Assembly (NCBI GenBank): GCA_021771035.1
Contig: JAETPU010000008.1
Span: 1 to 64,000 of the forward strand
From: Marvinbryantia formatexigens
GTDB lineage: Bacteria > Bacillota > Clostridia > Oscillospirales > Ruminococcaceae
Direction: 5' to 3'
Length of the DNA stretch: 64,000 bases
Part shown: positions 25,148-34,136 of the stretch, one piece after another
Layout: every line of letters begins with the position of its first letter
Position numbering within the stretch: the stretch's first letter is position 1
The notes under the pieces: model-generated
Seen by the model: only the letters and a program-made list of their open reading frames with translations
Told to the model about the DNA's origin: nothing
Databases searched by the model: none
Translations under genes and position numbers: made by a program

Positions 25148-27346
25148 TTATAGTTCCAGTGCCAGCAAATGGAATATACACGCTGCGCCGTCTCCATACA
25201 TCTCCGGGATATTGATTCCGGCGTTCATCCAGGCCTGCCCGCTGAGGATTCTGCCGCTGTCCTGTTCCCGGTACCGTTTGCTTGGATCCAAACCCTGCAG
25301 GCGGATCCGCCGCAGCGGCGGGTTGGGATCCGTGCGCATCTGCACCACCTGTACCAAAGCCTCGGTTTTATCCTCACTTACAAACATCCAGGCCGCCATA
25401 TCCGCATCTTGGAAAGGATCCACCAGGCGGTATTGATCGCCATAGGTAATCACGCCGTGCAGCTCCTTGAACTGCTGAATCTGCCGGCGCATCATTTCCT
25501 TTTCCTCCTGGGTGATTTTGGTGAGATCCAATTCATATCCAAAGGTCCCCGCCATCGCCACATAACCGCGGGTCTGCAGCTCAACGCTGCGCTTGGTCTG
25601 CTCGTTGGGACATACCGACACATGGGCCCCCATGGAGGAAACCGGGTACACATAGGACGTTCCATACTGAATTTTTACCCGCTCCAGCGCGTCGGTGTCA
25701 TCGCTGGTCCAATACTGTGGCGCATAGTACAGCAGTCCGGGATCGAAGCGCCCTCCGCCGCCGGCGCAGCCCTCCAAAAGCAGGTTCGGGAACGCCTCAA
25801 GCAGACGCTCCATAAGCTGGTAGACGCCTAGGATATAGCGGTGCCAGGTCTCCTGCTGCCTGTCCGCGGGCAGCAGCCGGGAGGACACCTCCGTAAGGTT
25901 TCGGTTCATATCCCACTTGACATATTCGATGTTGGCGCTGCTGAGAATGGCGCTCATGCTCTGGAAGAGATAGTCCAGCACATCCTGGCGGGACATATCC
26001 AACACCATCTGGTTGCGGGAGAGGGAACGTCCCCGTCCCGGGATATGCAGGCACCAATCGGGATGGGCGCGGTACAAGTCGCTGTCCTCGGAAATCATCT
26101 CCGGCTCAAACCAGATGCCGAACTTCATCCCCAGGGCGTTGACCTTGTCCACCAAACTTTTCAGGCCGCCGCGCAGCTTTTGTTCATTGACAAACCAGTC
26201 CCCAAGGCCGCTTTTGTCGGAATCCCGCTTGCCGAACCAGCCGTCGTCCATCACGAACATCTCCACGCCCAGCTGCGCCGCCTGCTGCGCAATCGCCAAA
26301 AGCTTTTCTTCGTTGAAGCTGAAATAAGTGGCCTCCCAGTTGTTCACCAAGATGGGGCGGCGTTTATGTTTCCACGGCCCGCGGCACAGGTTGTTCCGGT
26401 ACAGCCGATGGAAGGTTCTGGACATCCCGCCCAGTCCCTCCTGGGAATACACCATCACCACCTCAGGGGCGGTAAACGCCTCACCGGGCCCGAGCTTCCA
26501 AGTAAAGTCCGTAGGGTTTATCCCCATCACCAGCCGGGCGGTATCCAGTTGGCCCACTTCCACTTCCGCCAGAAAGTTTCCGCTGTAAACCAGGCTGAAC
26601 CCATAGGCCTCGCCGTTCATCTCATCCGTATTTGGCCCCGCAATGGCCACAAAGGGGTTGTGCTGATGGCTGGACGCGCCCCGCAGGCTCTCGATGGACT
26701 GCTTTCCATGGGCCAACCTGCGGCGCTCAACCTGGCGTTCCCTGGCCCATTTGCCATAGAGATTCACCATATCATAGCGGTGGTGGTCAAAATCCACACA
26801 GGCGCTGAGTACCCTGCGCAGATAGAGGGAATCCTGGGAGGTATTCTGAACCCGGCAGGAGCGCGCAATGGCGTCGTGGAAGCGAAAAGCGGTATAAATC
26901 AGGGTTACCACAGCACCAGAGACACTGTCCTTCAAATCGATTTCCAGGGTATCCGCTTCCTCCTCACCGGCATAGGTGGCCGGGAGCCCCTGCAGTTTGG
27001 GCTTGCCCGCGTAGATCCGGTGCCCCTGGTAACGCACATCCGTTGCGGTGGTGCCGTCAGGCATCTGTACGCAGAGACAGGCACTCTTATAATCCGAAAT
27101 TCCAAAGCAGGGGTATTCCAGCGGAACCGTCTCAAAGGAGAAGGTCCTGTCCGGGAATTCCTCCTGGGGATTGGCCGCAAAGGACACATTGCGGTGGCAA
27201 ATCAGATACCCCAAATCCGTATCCTCCACCGAGGCGCCATAGTACAAATGGGCCAGGCAGCCCTGGCGGATCACCTGCATGGCATAGGTAGTGTTGGGGG
27301 TATCCAGCTTAAAGACTCTGTTTGCTTCGTCAAATACAACCGGCAT
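25148..27346 (-). CDS. Alpha-galactosidase, GH36
   Basis: A 732-aa glycoside hydrolase of family 36, removing terminal alpha-1,6-galactose from raffinose-family sugars or galactomannan. An N-terminal beta-supersandwich domain (to about residue 310) precedes the TIM barrel. The nucleophile aspartate is in YVKWDMNR, and the acid/base aspartate is in WTSDDTDALER. LEGCAGGGGRFD and FVMDDGWFGKR are family motifs. No signal peptide is visible, so it is cytosolic. I choose ATG 27346, 8 nt after AAAGGA. It is transcribed alone. The 375-bp gap to iclR holds only the iclR terminator. Confidence 0.95.
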   Translation of the reverse strand: MPVVFDEANRVFKLDTPNTTYAMQVIRQGCLAHLYYGASVEDTDLGYLICHRNVSFAANPQEEFPDRTFSFETVPLEYPCFGISDYKSACLCVQMPDGTTATDVRYQGHRIYAGKPKLQGLPATYAGEEEADTLEIDLKDSVSGAVVTLIYTAFRFHDAIARSCRVQNTSQDSLYLRRVLSACVDFDHHRYDMVNLYGKWARERQVERRRLAHGKQSIESLRGASSHQHNPFVAIAGPNTDEMNGEAYGFSLVYSGNFLAEVEVGQLDTARLVMGINPTDFTWKLGPGEAFTAPEVVMVYSQEGLGGMSRTFHRLYRNNLCRGPWKHKRRPILVNNWEATYFSFNEEKLLAIAQQAAQLGVEMFVMDDGWFGKRDSDKSGLGDWFVNEQKLRGGLKSLVDKVNALGMKFGIWFEPEMISEDSDLYRAHPDWCLHIPGRGRSLSRNQMVLDMSRQDVLDYLFQSMSAILSSANIEYVKWDMNRNLTEVSSRLLPADRQQETWHRYILGVYQLMERLLEAFPNLLLEGCAGGGGRFDPGLLYYAPQYWTSDDTDALERVKIQYGTSYVYPVSSMGAHVSVCPNEQTKRSVELQTRGYVAMAGTFGYELDLTKITQEEKEMMRRQIQQFKELHGVITYGDQYRLVDPFQDADMAAWMFVSEDKTEALVQVVQMRTDPNPPLRRIRLQGLDPSKRYREQDSGRILSGQAWMNAGINIPEMYGDGAACIFHLLALEL

Positions 27347-27650
27347 CGCAATCATCCTTTCCCTGAACGGCCCGGAGCCGTGCCGCTTTCGGGAACGCCT
27401 CATCCTTTTGGGCCCCTAACAGCTCCCTTTTCAAAGGGGCGTTCCCTGCTCCGCGCCTTCTCATACAGGGGGACGCCCCTGTATATCTGTCGTTATAGAT
27501 CCTGCCCTTTAGTATCCCATGCCGCCGCGGCAAAGTCAACGTACAATTCTATGATTTTTTAGGAATTTTAAAAGGATGCGCTCGCCTTGCAACTACCGGG
27601 CTTCCCGACAGCCTGTTCCCGTCCCCGCCCGTGGGGAAGCCTTCCTACAG

Positions 27651-27705
27651 AAAAAACCGGGTACAGGCACCTCCGGGAAAGCCCGATGGTGTCCGCACCC
27701 GGTTT
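27651..27705 (-). terminator. Terminator of the IclR gene
   Basis: Minus-strand stem AAACCGGGT (27705-27697) with ACCCGGTTT (27662-27654), extended by an inner CACC/GGTG pairing, then further T. Confidence 0.8.
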
Positions 27706-27723
27706 GACAGTGCGCTTCCAGAT

Positions 27724-28491
27724 TCACGAGAGCTGGTTGGAAATACGCTTGGCAGTCTGTACAACGGTATCTTTAATCTGTGTCAGCCGGTCATAGGTCA
27801 TACGGTTTGTGGGCCCGGAAACACTGATGGCGCCCACAATCTTCCCTGTAAAGTCATAGATCGGCGCCGCCAGGCATCTGGCACCGTTTTCACATTCCTC
27901 ATCATCGATGGCAAAGCCCTGCTTGCGGATTTTTTCCAATTCCACCACTAGGGCCTCCCGGGTAGTAATGGAGTGGTTTGTCAGGGGATTGAGCCCCTTG
28001 AGCTGAATATATTGGTTGAGCATGGAGCAGTCATAGTTGAGCAGGTGTACCTTGCCCACGCCGGTACAGTGCATCGGCGCCGTTCTGCCAATCCGCTGCA
28101 GAGTGCGCAGCATTTTATCCGGGCCATCCACAAAATCGATGTACACCATCTCCATATTGTTTTCGATTGCCAGGCACACCGACTCCTCGCATTTTGCCGC
28201 AAGCTCCTCCATAAAAGGCCTTACAATCCCGCGGAAATCGATCTTGGTCGAGACCATATTTCCCAGCTTGCACAGCTTCATGGAGAGATAGTATTTTAAG
28301 GAATCCGGATCCTGGCACACATAGCCGTTCTGCATCAGCGTATTTAAAAATCGAAGGGCTGTGCTCTGTGGGAGCTCCAGGGATCGGGCCAAATCCTGTA
28401 ACCGCATCGGGCCGCCGCTCTCACACATGAATTCAATAATTCTCAGAACTTTCTCTACGGATTGGTTTTTCTTGGAAAGTTTCTCCTTCAT
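27724..28491 (-). CDS. IclR-family transcriptional regulator
   Basis: A 255-aa regulator. The N-terminal winged HTH (residues about 10-70: SVEKVLRIIEFMCES, RLQDLARSLELPQSTALRFLNTL) is followed by the IclR GAF-like effector domain (GVGKVHLLNY, GFAIDDEECENGARCLAAPIYD, GAISVSGPTNRM). I choose ATG 28491, 7 nt after GGAGG. It precedes uxaC on the same strand, separated by a terminator and its own promoter. KdgR/IclR proteins often control uronate catabolism, so uxaC is a likely target. Confidence 0.92.
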   Translation of the reverse strand: MKEKLSKKNQSVEKVLRIIEFMCESGGPMRLQDLARSLELPQSTALRFLNTLMQNGYVCQDPDSLKYYLSMKLCKLGNMVSTKIDFRGIVRPFMEELAAKCEESVCLAIENNMEMVYIDFVDGPDKMLRTLQRIGRTAPMHCTGVGKVHLLNYDCSMLNQYIQLKGLNPLTNHSITTREALVVELEKIRKQGFAIDDEECENGARCLAAPIYDFTGKIVGAISVSGPTNRMTYDRLTQIKDTVVQTAKRISNQLS

Positions 28492-28630
28492 CCTGCTTCC
28501 TCCCACGCCCCGGCGGATGGCACCATAATCCTGCAGGTTATTTGCAGGGGATCCATCCTATTTACCTGGTTACTGCCTTTTTGAAACCTCCGAAAAATAG
28601 TAAAACTGTACGGAAGTCTTAAAAAACTCC

Positions 28631-28674
28631 GGTATTATATGTAGTATTATACCGAAACTTTTCCTGATTTTCAA
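28631..28674 (-). promoter_or_regulatory. IclR promoter with overlapping palindrome
   Basis: Minus-strand TTGAAA (28674-28669), 17-nt spacer, TATAAT (28651-28646). A near-perfect palindrome overlaps the -10: GGTATTAT (28631-28638), 7-nt centre, ATTATACC (28646-28653). The position fits an autoregulatory operator. The rest of 28492-29069 shows nothing else. Confidence 0.7.
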
Positions 28675-29064
28675 TAGTGAAATTGTAGATTGACAAATTT
28701 TGTTTGATTCCCTTGCTTTTCGCTCTCCGAAAGCGATTCAAATACCGGTCGTATGGCCGCCGAAACAGCCTGCAGTACACGCTTCTTCCAGCATCCATGC
28801 GGCGGTAACGCCGGACAATCTATGGGGCTACCGAAAAGGCACCTGTTAAGAGGGTGTCCTGGCCTTTTCGCCGATATCCAGAGGATTGACACGAAGCTCC
28901 CCCTCTATATAAAAACTGCCGCTTGCCCCACCCGTCCCGCAGCCCCGATATGGGATGTACTTCCATTCGCCGCCGTACGGTTTGCGTGTTTCTTGCTTTA
29001 TACCTGCTTGCCCGGCTCCTGTTCTCTGTTTGGCACCGCGCGAAACAGCCGTTTGCCTGAACCT

Positions 29065-29111
29065 ATAAAAGCCGAAGGCCCCTGTGCGGACAATTCCGCA
29101 CAGGGGCCTTC
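29065..29111 (-). terminator. Terminator of uxaC
   Basis: Perfect 16-bp stem (29074-29089 with 29096-29111), 6-nt loop, followed on the minus strand by GGCTTTTAT; 20 nt after the uxaC stop. Confidence 0.88.
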
Positions 29112-29131
29112 TAAAAATATCCGATTCAGTT

Positions 29132-30538
29132 TTAGAGTTCGAATCCAAAATAACGCACTGTGTTATGATAGCAGATATCGGAGATCATCCGACCCAGGGC
29201 GTCATAGTCGGCGGGGCATTCGCCGTTTTCCACCCAGGTGCCCACCACATTGCATAAAATGCGGCGGAAATAGTCATGCCTGGGATAGGAGGTGAAGCTG
29301 CGGGAATCCGTGAGCATCCCGATAAAATTCCCCAGCAGGGAAAGATTGGCCAGATTCGTTATCTGCGCTTCCATACCGGTCTTAGTATCATTGAACCACC
29401 AAGCGGAGCCATGCTGCAATTTGCCCACGGCGTCCGCGTTCTGGAAGCAGCCGATCATGGAAGCCAGCATTCCGTTGTCCGCGGGATTGATGGAATAGAG
29501 AACCGTTTTGGGCAGTTCATCGGCTGCATCCAGGGCATCCAGCAGCGCCGCCAGGCATTGGGCGCACTGGTAGGAGCCCATGGTATCGAAACCGGTGTCG
29601 GCGCCGATTCTCGAAAACATTTTGGAATTATTGTTGCGCAGAACCCCGTAGTGAATCTGCATTACCCAGCCGCGCACAGCGTACTGGCGCCCCAAAAACA
29701 GGAGAAGCGCGGTGCGGTAGGCGTCAACTTCCCGGCGATCCAGCTTTTCACCCCGCAGGGCCTTAGCCAGGATGATATTGAGTTCCTCCTGCGTGGCCTT
29801 CTGGAAGGGCACATAGTCCAGTCCATGGTCCGAGGCGCGGCATCCATGCTCCCCAAAGAAATCCAAACGGCGGCTCAGCGCGTCATACACATCCTGCATA
29901 CAGGTGATCTCTATGCCGCCGGCTGCCCCCAGCTGTTCCATATACTGGGCAAAATCCGGTTTTTCAATGGCGATGGCCCGGTCCGGACGGCACGCCGGCA
30001 GCACCTTCACCTCACAGGTGGGATCCGCCGCGATGCGCTCGTGCTGCTCCAGGGAATCGATGGGGTCGTCCGTCGTGCAGATGAGCCTGACCCCGGACTG
30101 GGCAATCAGCCCCCGCACGGACATGGAATCCTCCCTGAGCTTGGCATTGCAAATCTCCCACACCTGGCGGGCTGTCTTGGAGTTTAACACGCCATGGTAG
30201 CCGAAATATTTCTGAAGCTCCAGATGGGTCCAATGATACAGCGGGTTTCCAATGGCCTTTTCCAGCGTTTGGGCCCATTTCTCAAATTTTTCGTAGTCGC
30301 TGGCGTCCCCGGTGATATAGCGCTCAGGCACTCCGTTGGAACGGATAGCCCGCCACTTATAGTGGTCGCCCCCCAGCCAAACCTGGGTGATGTTCTCAAA
30401 CTTGCGGTTTTCGGCGATCTCCTTGGGATCGATGTGGCAGTGGTAGTCCACAATGGGCATATGCTCCGCATAGTTATGATAGAGAATCCGTGCCGGCTCA
30501 TTGTTCAGCAGGAACTCAGAATCCATAAATTGTTTCAT
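29132..30538 (-). CDS. uxaC: Glucuronate isomerase (uronate isomerase)
   Basis: Isomerises D-glucuronate to D-fructuronate and D-galacturonate to D-tagaturonate, the first step of uronate catabolism. The 468-aa protein has the amidohydrolase-like fold: MPIVDYHCHIDPKEIAEN near the start (H and H metal region), IRLICTTDDP, and the late RHDYFRRILC and GNFIGMLTDSRSF motifs. AAAGG precedes the ATG. No uxuA, uxuB or kdg genes follow, so the remaining steps are encoded elsewhere. The redox cluster at 32-38 kb may relate but is not the standard pathway. Confidence 0.95.
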   Translation of the reverse strand: MKQFMDSEFLLNNEPARILYHNYAEHMPIVDYHCHIDPKEIAENRKFENITQVWLGGDHYKWRAIRSNGVPERYITGDASDYEKFEKWAQTLEKAIGNPLYHWTHLELQKYFGYHGVLNSKTARQVWEICNAKLREDSMSVRGLIAQSGVRLICTTDDPIDSLEQHERIAADPTCEVKVLPACRPDRAIAIEKPDFAQYMEQLGAAGGIEITCMQDVYDALSRRLDFFGEHGCRASDHGLDYVPFQKATQEELNIILAKALRGEKLDRREVDAYRTALLLFLGRQYAVRGWVMQIHYGVLRNNNSKMFSRIGADTGFDTMGSYQCAQCLAALLDALDAADELPKTVLYSINPADNGMLASMIGCFQNADAVGKLQHGSAWWFNDTKTGMEAQITNLANLSLLGNFIGMLTDSRSFTSYPRHDYFRRILCNVVGTWVENGECPADYDALGRMISDICYHNTVRYFGFEL

Positions 30539-30590
30539 GTCGCTCAGCCTTTCTGTTCAGTCATCAGAGGAAACCCCTGTTCTGACTACC

Positions 30591-30619
30591 ATGATAATTG
30601 AGGCCCAAATAAAAAACAA
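30591..30619 (-). promoter_or_regulatory. Promoter of uxaC
   Basis: Minus-strand TTGTTT (30619-30614), 17-nt spacer, TATCAT (30596-30591). Confidence 0.65.
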
Positions 30620-30837
30620 GGAGCTATTTTGCTTAAAAATAGGGCGTTTCTTGCTCACCGAAGGGAAGAGCCGCTCTCCTCTACAATCCGTATTCGCTTT
30701 TGTATTCGTTTTCTGAATCTATATTCCCTCCTCCATTTCCGTTACCATAATGTAAGAGGAAAGGAGCCTGCTATTCAAACTGCAATAAATATACATTTTG
30801 CAGAAATCAAAAATTTTAACATGGGAGGACAGTTTAT

Positions 30838-31116
30838 ATGAACAATATTTTAGAGGACCTATACTACTGCAAAATTCGTCCGTGCGATACACCGCGTCCG
30901 CAATCTCAGAAGCATGAAAAGCTGATGGAGACAGCCAGCAATCTCAGTGAAGCCTTTCTGGAAAAGCTGGACAACCTGGAGCCTTCATTACGAAGGGAAT
31001 ATGTAGCGCTCACAGATGCACAAACTGCCGCAACACTTTATGAGTATTATCAAAATTTTGAAATCGGCTTTCGATTGGGAGTAAAGTTGGCAATCGCCGT
31101 TTACACCAAAAATTAA
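30838..31116 (+). CDS. DUF6809-type small protein
   Basis: A 92-aa protein, MNNILEDLYYCKIRPCD at the start and FEIGFRLGVKLAIAVY at the end, the pattern of DUF6809 proteins found in multiple copies in gut Clostridia. It is mostly helical and acidic in the middle, with no catalytic motif. GGGAGG lies 9-10 nt before the ATG. Its base composition is less GC-rich than its neighbours and it borders an island of repeats, which may indicate transfer. The function is unknown. Confidence 0.8.
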   Translation: MNNILEDLYYCKIRPCDTPRPQSQKHEKLMETASNLSEAFLEKLDNLEPSLRREYVALTDAQTAATLYEYYQNFEIGFRLGVKLAIAVYTKN

Positions 31117-31150
31117 TGCTATTTATTTGTTTGATTCTGAGCAATTTCTA

Positions 31151-31236
31151 GCCTCTACTGATTGAGTGCAAAGAACTACCCTAAAGGGGGAGATACCAAA
31201 GAGGGGGAACGCCTCTTTGGCGGCTCTTTCCCCTTT
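31151..31236 (+). repeat. Hairpin repeat element, copy 1 (short)
   Basis: Shares with copies 2 and 3 the block CTGATTGAGTGCAAAGAACT, then GGGGGAGATACC and the hairpin CCAAAGAGG-gggaacg-CCTCTTTGG. It diverges after that hairpin and lacks the downstream one. Confidence 0.85.
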
Positions 31237-31314
31237 TCTGGCCGTGCAGACCACAATTTAGAATTTGCTGCGGAAGTGCTGAACAACTAAGCATTCAACG
31301 GACTGGGCGCACCT

Positions 31315-31552
31315 CCGATGAACCCCCGGATTATGGCGGTAACTTAATAGACGGCAATAAATACTAAACTTGCATCAGTGGCATTAGAAAGTGAGGAGAG
31401 TTTACGGGTCCTCACTTTCTACCAGCCTTCACTGATTGAGTGCAAAAAACTGTCCCAAAGGGGGAGATACCAAAGAGGGGGAACGCCTCTTTGGCGAATC
31501 TTTGCCTACTTTCTGTTCGGCAGAAAGTAGGTGCCCCGCGGCATGAGCGGGC
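31315..31552 (+). repeat. Hairpin repeat element, copy 2
   Basis: A unit of roughly 240 bp. In order it holds a 12-bp stem (31386-31397 AGAAAGTGAGGA with 31409-31420), the GATTGAGTGC block, the CCAAAGAGG hairpin, and a perfect 11-bp hairpin CCTACTTTCTG-ttcgg-complement, ending GTGCCCCGCGGCATGAGCGG. Confidence 0.88.
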
Positions 31553-31666
31553 AGAGTGAAAGAAATTTAGAAGTGTAGTTTTTCTAATTTTGCATCAAAG
31601 GAATTAAGGGTATTTCCATCCATGTGAATTGTCATCCAATTCCCTCCCCAAGCCCTGCCGGGCGGC

Positions 31667-31794
31667 GGTACTTTCCATTGGCGGAAAGTACCCAAAGGCC
31701 ACAAAGGGGAGAGAGGATTTCGATTTTCCTCTCTCCCCTTTGAAACCCCACTCACTTTTAAAAACGACAAAGGAGGGGGCCAGCCCCCTCCTTT
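31667..31794. other. Three consecutive strong hairpins between repeat copies
   Basis: GGTACTTTCC arms (31667-31676 with 31683-31692); a 15-bp stem (31703-31717 with 31727-31741); and a 12-bp stem AAAGGAGGGGGC (31769-31780 with 31783-31794). All are perfect. No gene is seen; the long minus-strand frame across here is an artefact of the repeats. Confidence 0.75.
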
Positions 31795-31796
31795 GA

Positions 31797-32026
31797 TGAA
31801 CTCCCGGGTTACGGCAGAACTTTTGTTGACGAAAACAAAAGCCAAAATCGCATCAGTGGCATAAAAAAGTTGAGAGAGTTTGCGATTCTCGACTTTTTTC
31901 CAGCCTTCACCGATTGAGTGCAAAGAACTCCCCGAGGGGGAGATACCAAAGAGGGGGAACGCCTCTTTGGCGAATCTTTGCCTACTTTCTGTTCGGCAGA
32001 AAGTAGGTGCCCCGGGGCATGAGCGG
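31797..32026 (+). repeat. Hairpin repeat element, copy 3
   Basis: Same layout as copy 2, offset by 478 bp. Its first stem has a different sequence (AAAAAAGTTGAGA with TCTCGACTTTTTT) but keeps pairing, whereas the later two hairpins are identical. The last 85 bases to 32110 show nothing else. Confidence 0.88.
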
Positions 32027-32110
32027 TTTGGCAAGGAATTGGATGGCAACTTACATGGGGGAAACACCCCTTCCCCTGGGTAATACTCAATTTGGGGCCT
32101 CGCCAAGGGA

Positions 32111-32857
32111 TTACCCCAAAATCCGGCGCAGGCAGGCGGCGTCCTCAAAAAACTGCTCCACGCTGCCCTCACGCACAAATTCCAGGTAGGCCACCCGCTG
32201 CTCGCTGCCGGGGATAGCGTTCAAAACAGCTTTGTACGCCTCCCATTCCTCGGCGGACTGCTCCATGGGAATGGTGGCGGACTGGTTTCCGAAGGCATGG
32301 AGATTCGCCAGATGCTCCCCCACCGCCTTGAGGTTCTCCCGGTTTGTCTGAAAGTCGTGCATCCGCAGCGGCTGCCAGTAGAGCCTGGCGTTATTGCAGC
32401 CCATCTTCTGAATCAGCTGCAGCCCGGAGGCGGCGTAGTCCGTCAGGGTGCCGTTGTGAAATTCGAAGGCCACCGTCAGGCCGTCCTCGCCGGCAATTTT
32501 TGCGATACGCCGGGCGTCCGCTGTAATTTCCTCTCTGCGCTCAGGGGAGCACTCCCGCGAGCCCACATCCCCTGCCCAAACCCGGATGGTATCCGCATGA
32601 AGGGCCTTCGCGGCCCTGCATACTTCCTCAAAGGGCGTCTGGGTCACTCCGCAGCGGTAATAGGAGCCATAGGAGGGCGTGAGAATCCCGGCTGTCCGGC
32701 ACAGCTCGTACACCTGCTGTGCCCGGCAGGGATCCTGCGGGGGAACGTGCACATCCCCTCCCCATTCGATGGCCTCAAGCCCCGCTTTGTGCACCAGAGG
32801 GACAATTTCCTCAGGGGTCAGATTACGAAACGTCACAGAAACTAAACCTGTTTTCAT
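32111..32857 (-). CDS. Sugar phosphate isomerase/epimerase-type TIM barrel
   Basis: A 248-aa protein of the xylose-isomerase-like TIM-barrel family (AP_endonuc_2). It starts MKTGLVSVTFRNLTPEEIVPL and shows GLEAIEWGGDVHVPP, VAFEFHNGTLTD and LYWQPLRMHD with metal-binding E and H positions. Relatives isomerise or epimerise keto-sugars and inositol intermediates, or degrade C-glycosides; the substrate is not predictable. I choose the ATG at 32857 after AGGAAG. It is the last gene of the minus-strand redox cluster, after a 150-bp gap that contains a strong hairpin. Confidence 0.85.
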   Translation of the reverse strand: MKTGLVSVTFRNLTPEEIVPLVHKAGLEAIEWGGDVHVPPQDPCRAQQVYELCRTAGILTPSYGSYYRCGVTQTPFEEVCRAAKALHADTIRVWAGDVGSRECSPERREEITADARRIAKIAGEDGLTVAFEFHNGTLTDYAASGLQLIQKMGCNNARLYWQPLRMHDFQTNRENLKAVGEHLANLHAFGNQSATIPMEQSAEEWEAYKAVLNAIPGSEQRVAYLEFVREGSVEQFFEDAACLRRILG

Positions 32858-32894
32858 TGTTGGGCTTCCTGTCCTTTCTCTCAGATTAAACCAA

Positions 32895-32919
32895 CACAGC
32901 CGCGGTAACCGCGGCTGTG
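32895..32919 (-). other. Perfect intercistronic hairpin
   Basis: 12-bp arms (CACAGCCGCGGT) around a single base, between the dehydrogenase and isomerase genes; only a weak T-rich tail (TTGGTTTAAT). It may be an mRNA-stabilising stem or a partial terminator. Confidence 0.6.
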
Positions 32920-33008
32920 ATACAATACCGTACAAAGCATCGAACTGCGTTGCAGTTTATTCTCGCCACCGGCAAGTGAGGTATTGAACCCGCACGCAGC
33001 TATGACGA

Positions 33009-34004
33009 TTATGCCATGATTTTAGCTTTCTCCTCGCTGATTTCATACTGCATGGGCTCCCCGCTCAGATACCGCACACACTCCTGGAGCATGGCCTTGG
33101 CATGGCGGTGGCACTCATTGCCCATACTGCCGGCGATATGCGGAGTGAGCAGGACGTTTTCCATTGTCCACAGGGGGGAATCCTGGGCCGGAGGCTCCGG
33201 ATAGGTCACATCCAGTACCGCCTGCAGATCCGGGCGCCGCTGGAGCACCTCAATCATCTCCGGCTCCCGGATAACCGCGCCCCGGGCCGAATTGATAAAG
33301 GTAGCGCCCTGTTTCATGGAGGCAAACATCTCGCCGGTAATCATGTTCTCCGTCTCCTTGAGCCACGGGGTGTGCAGGGACACCACATCGCTGCGGGAGA
33401 ACAGTTCCTGCAGGGAGCACAGGGTAACGCCCAGCTCCTGGGCCTGCTCCGCAGTGACAAAGGGATCATAGGCCAGAATCTTCACGTCAAAGGTCCTCAG
33501 CCTCTGGGCCACCAGGCGCGCAATCATTCCCAGGGAAATCAATCCCACCGTGCTCTCATAAGCGCCGCTGAAGGCCACCTGCCCCACCTGGGAGCGTCCC
33601 CTGGCCTTGGTGTAGGCCCTGGAAAACTGATAGCCGCTCTTTAAGGCAAACAGAATCTGGGAAAGGGTGTATTCCGAAACCGGAATGGCGTTCACCGCCC
33701 AGGCGCTGGAAACCCGGATCCCCCGTCTCCAGAAGGCGTCGGACACCATATAGCGGATGGTTCCCGCCCCATAGAACACATACTCCAGCTTGGGCGCGTG
33801 GGCAAGAAATTCCTCATCCATTTTTGGCGCGCCCCAGCCGCTGAAAATCAGCTGGCATTCCGACAGAATCTCAGGGTGCTCCTTGATATCCTGCGTAGTC
33901 TGGACCGGCGCATAGATATCCACGACCTCCTTAATCTGGCGGACAATTTCCTCGCTGTAGATGCGCTCGAATTCATCCAGGACAAACAGTGCCTTCTTTT
34001 TCAT
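33009..34004 (-). CDS. D-isomer-specific 2-hydroxyacid dehydrogenase
   Basis: A 331-aa NAD(P)-dependent oxidoreductase acting on 2-hydroxy or 2-keto acids. The NAD-binding motif is shifted from the usual GxGxxG to VGLISLGMIARL (about residues 154-165). Catalytic motifs are FINSARGAVI (arginine), a glutamate in VTYPEPP, and LTPHIAGSMGNE (histidine). Two nearby ATGs are possible; I prefer 34004 (MKKKALFVLDEF), with 34016 as the alternative. It lies downstream of the FAD oxidoreductase gene in the same direction. Confidence 0.88.
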   Translation of the reverse strand: MKKKALFVLDEFERIYSEEIVRQIKEVVDIYAPVQTTQDIKEHPEILSECQLIFSGWGAPKMDEEFLAHAPKLEYVFYGAGTIRYMVSDAFWRRGIRVSSAWAVNAIPVSEYTLSQILFALKSGYQFSRAYTKARGRSQVGQVAFSGAYESTVGLISLGMIARLVAQRLRTFDVKILAYDPFVTAEQAQELGVTLCSLQELFSRSDVVSLHTPWLKETENMITGEMFASMKQGATFINSARGAVIREPEMIEVLQRRPDLQAVLDVTYPEPPAQDSPLWTMENVLLTPHIAGSMGNECHRHAKAMLQECVRYLSGEPMQYEISEEKAKIMA

Positions 34005-34136
34005 GGCGTTTTCCATCCTTTCACCATTTTTCATCGGATTAATTGGGTTCCTCACCGGCCGGTTAAAAGCCCGCCGCATCGTTTTTCCCTTACAGCCTGG
34101 GCCATGTTCACAAAATTCGCGGAAATTTGAACCCCT

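Noticed and set aside
29132-29143. GTTCGAATCC, resembling a tRNA T-loop
   Set aside because: It is the coding end of uxaC (…FGFEL stop) read on the + strand; no acceptor, D or anticodon stems surround it.
31567-32178. 203-codon minus-strand frame through the repeat island
   Set aside because: It runs through three perfect hairpins and two repeat copies and enters the isomerase gene; it is best explained as noncoding repeat sequence.
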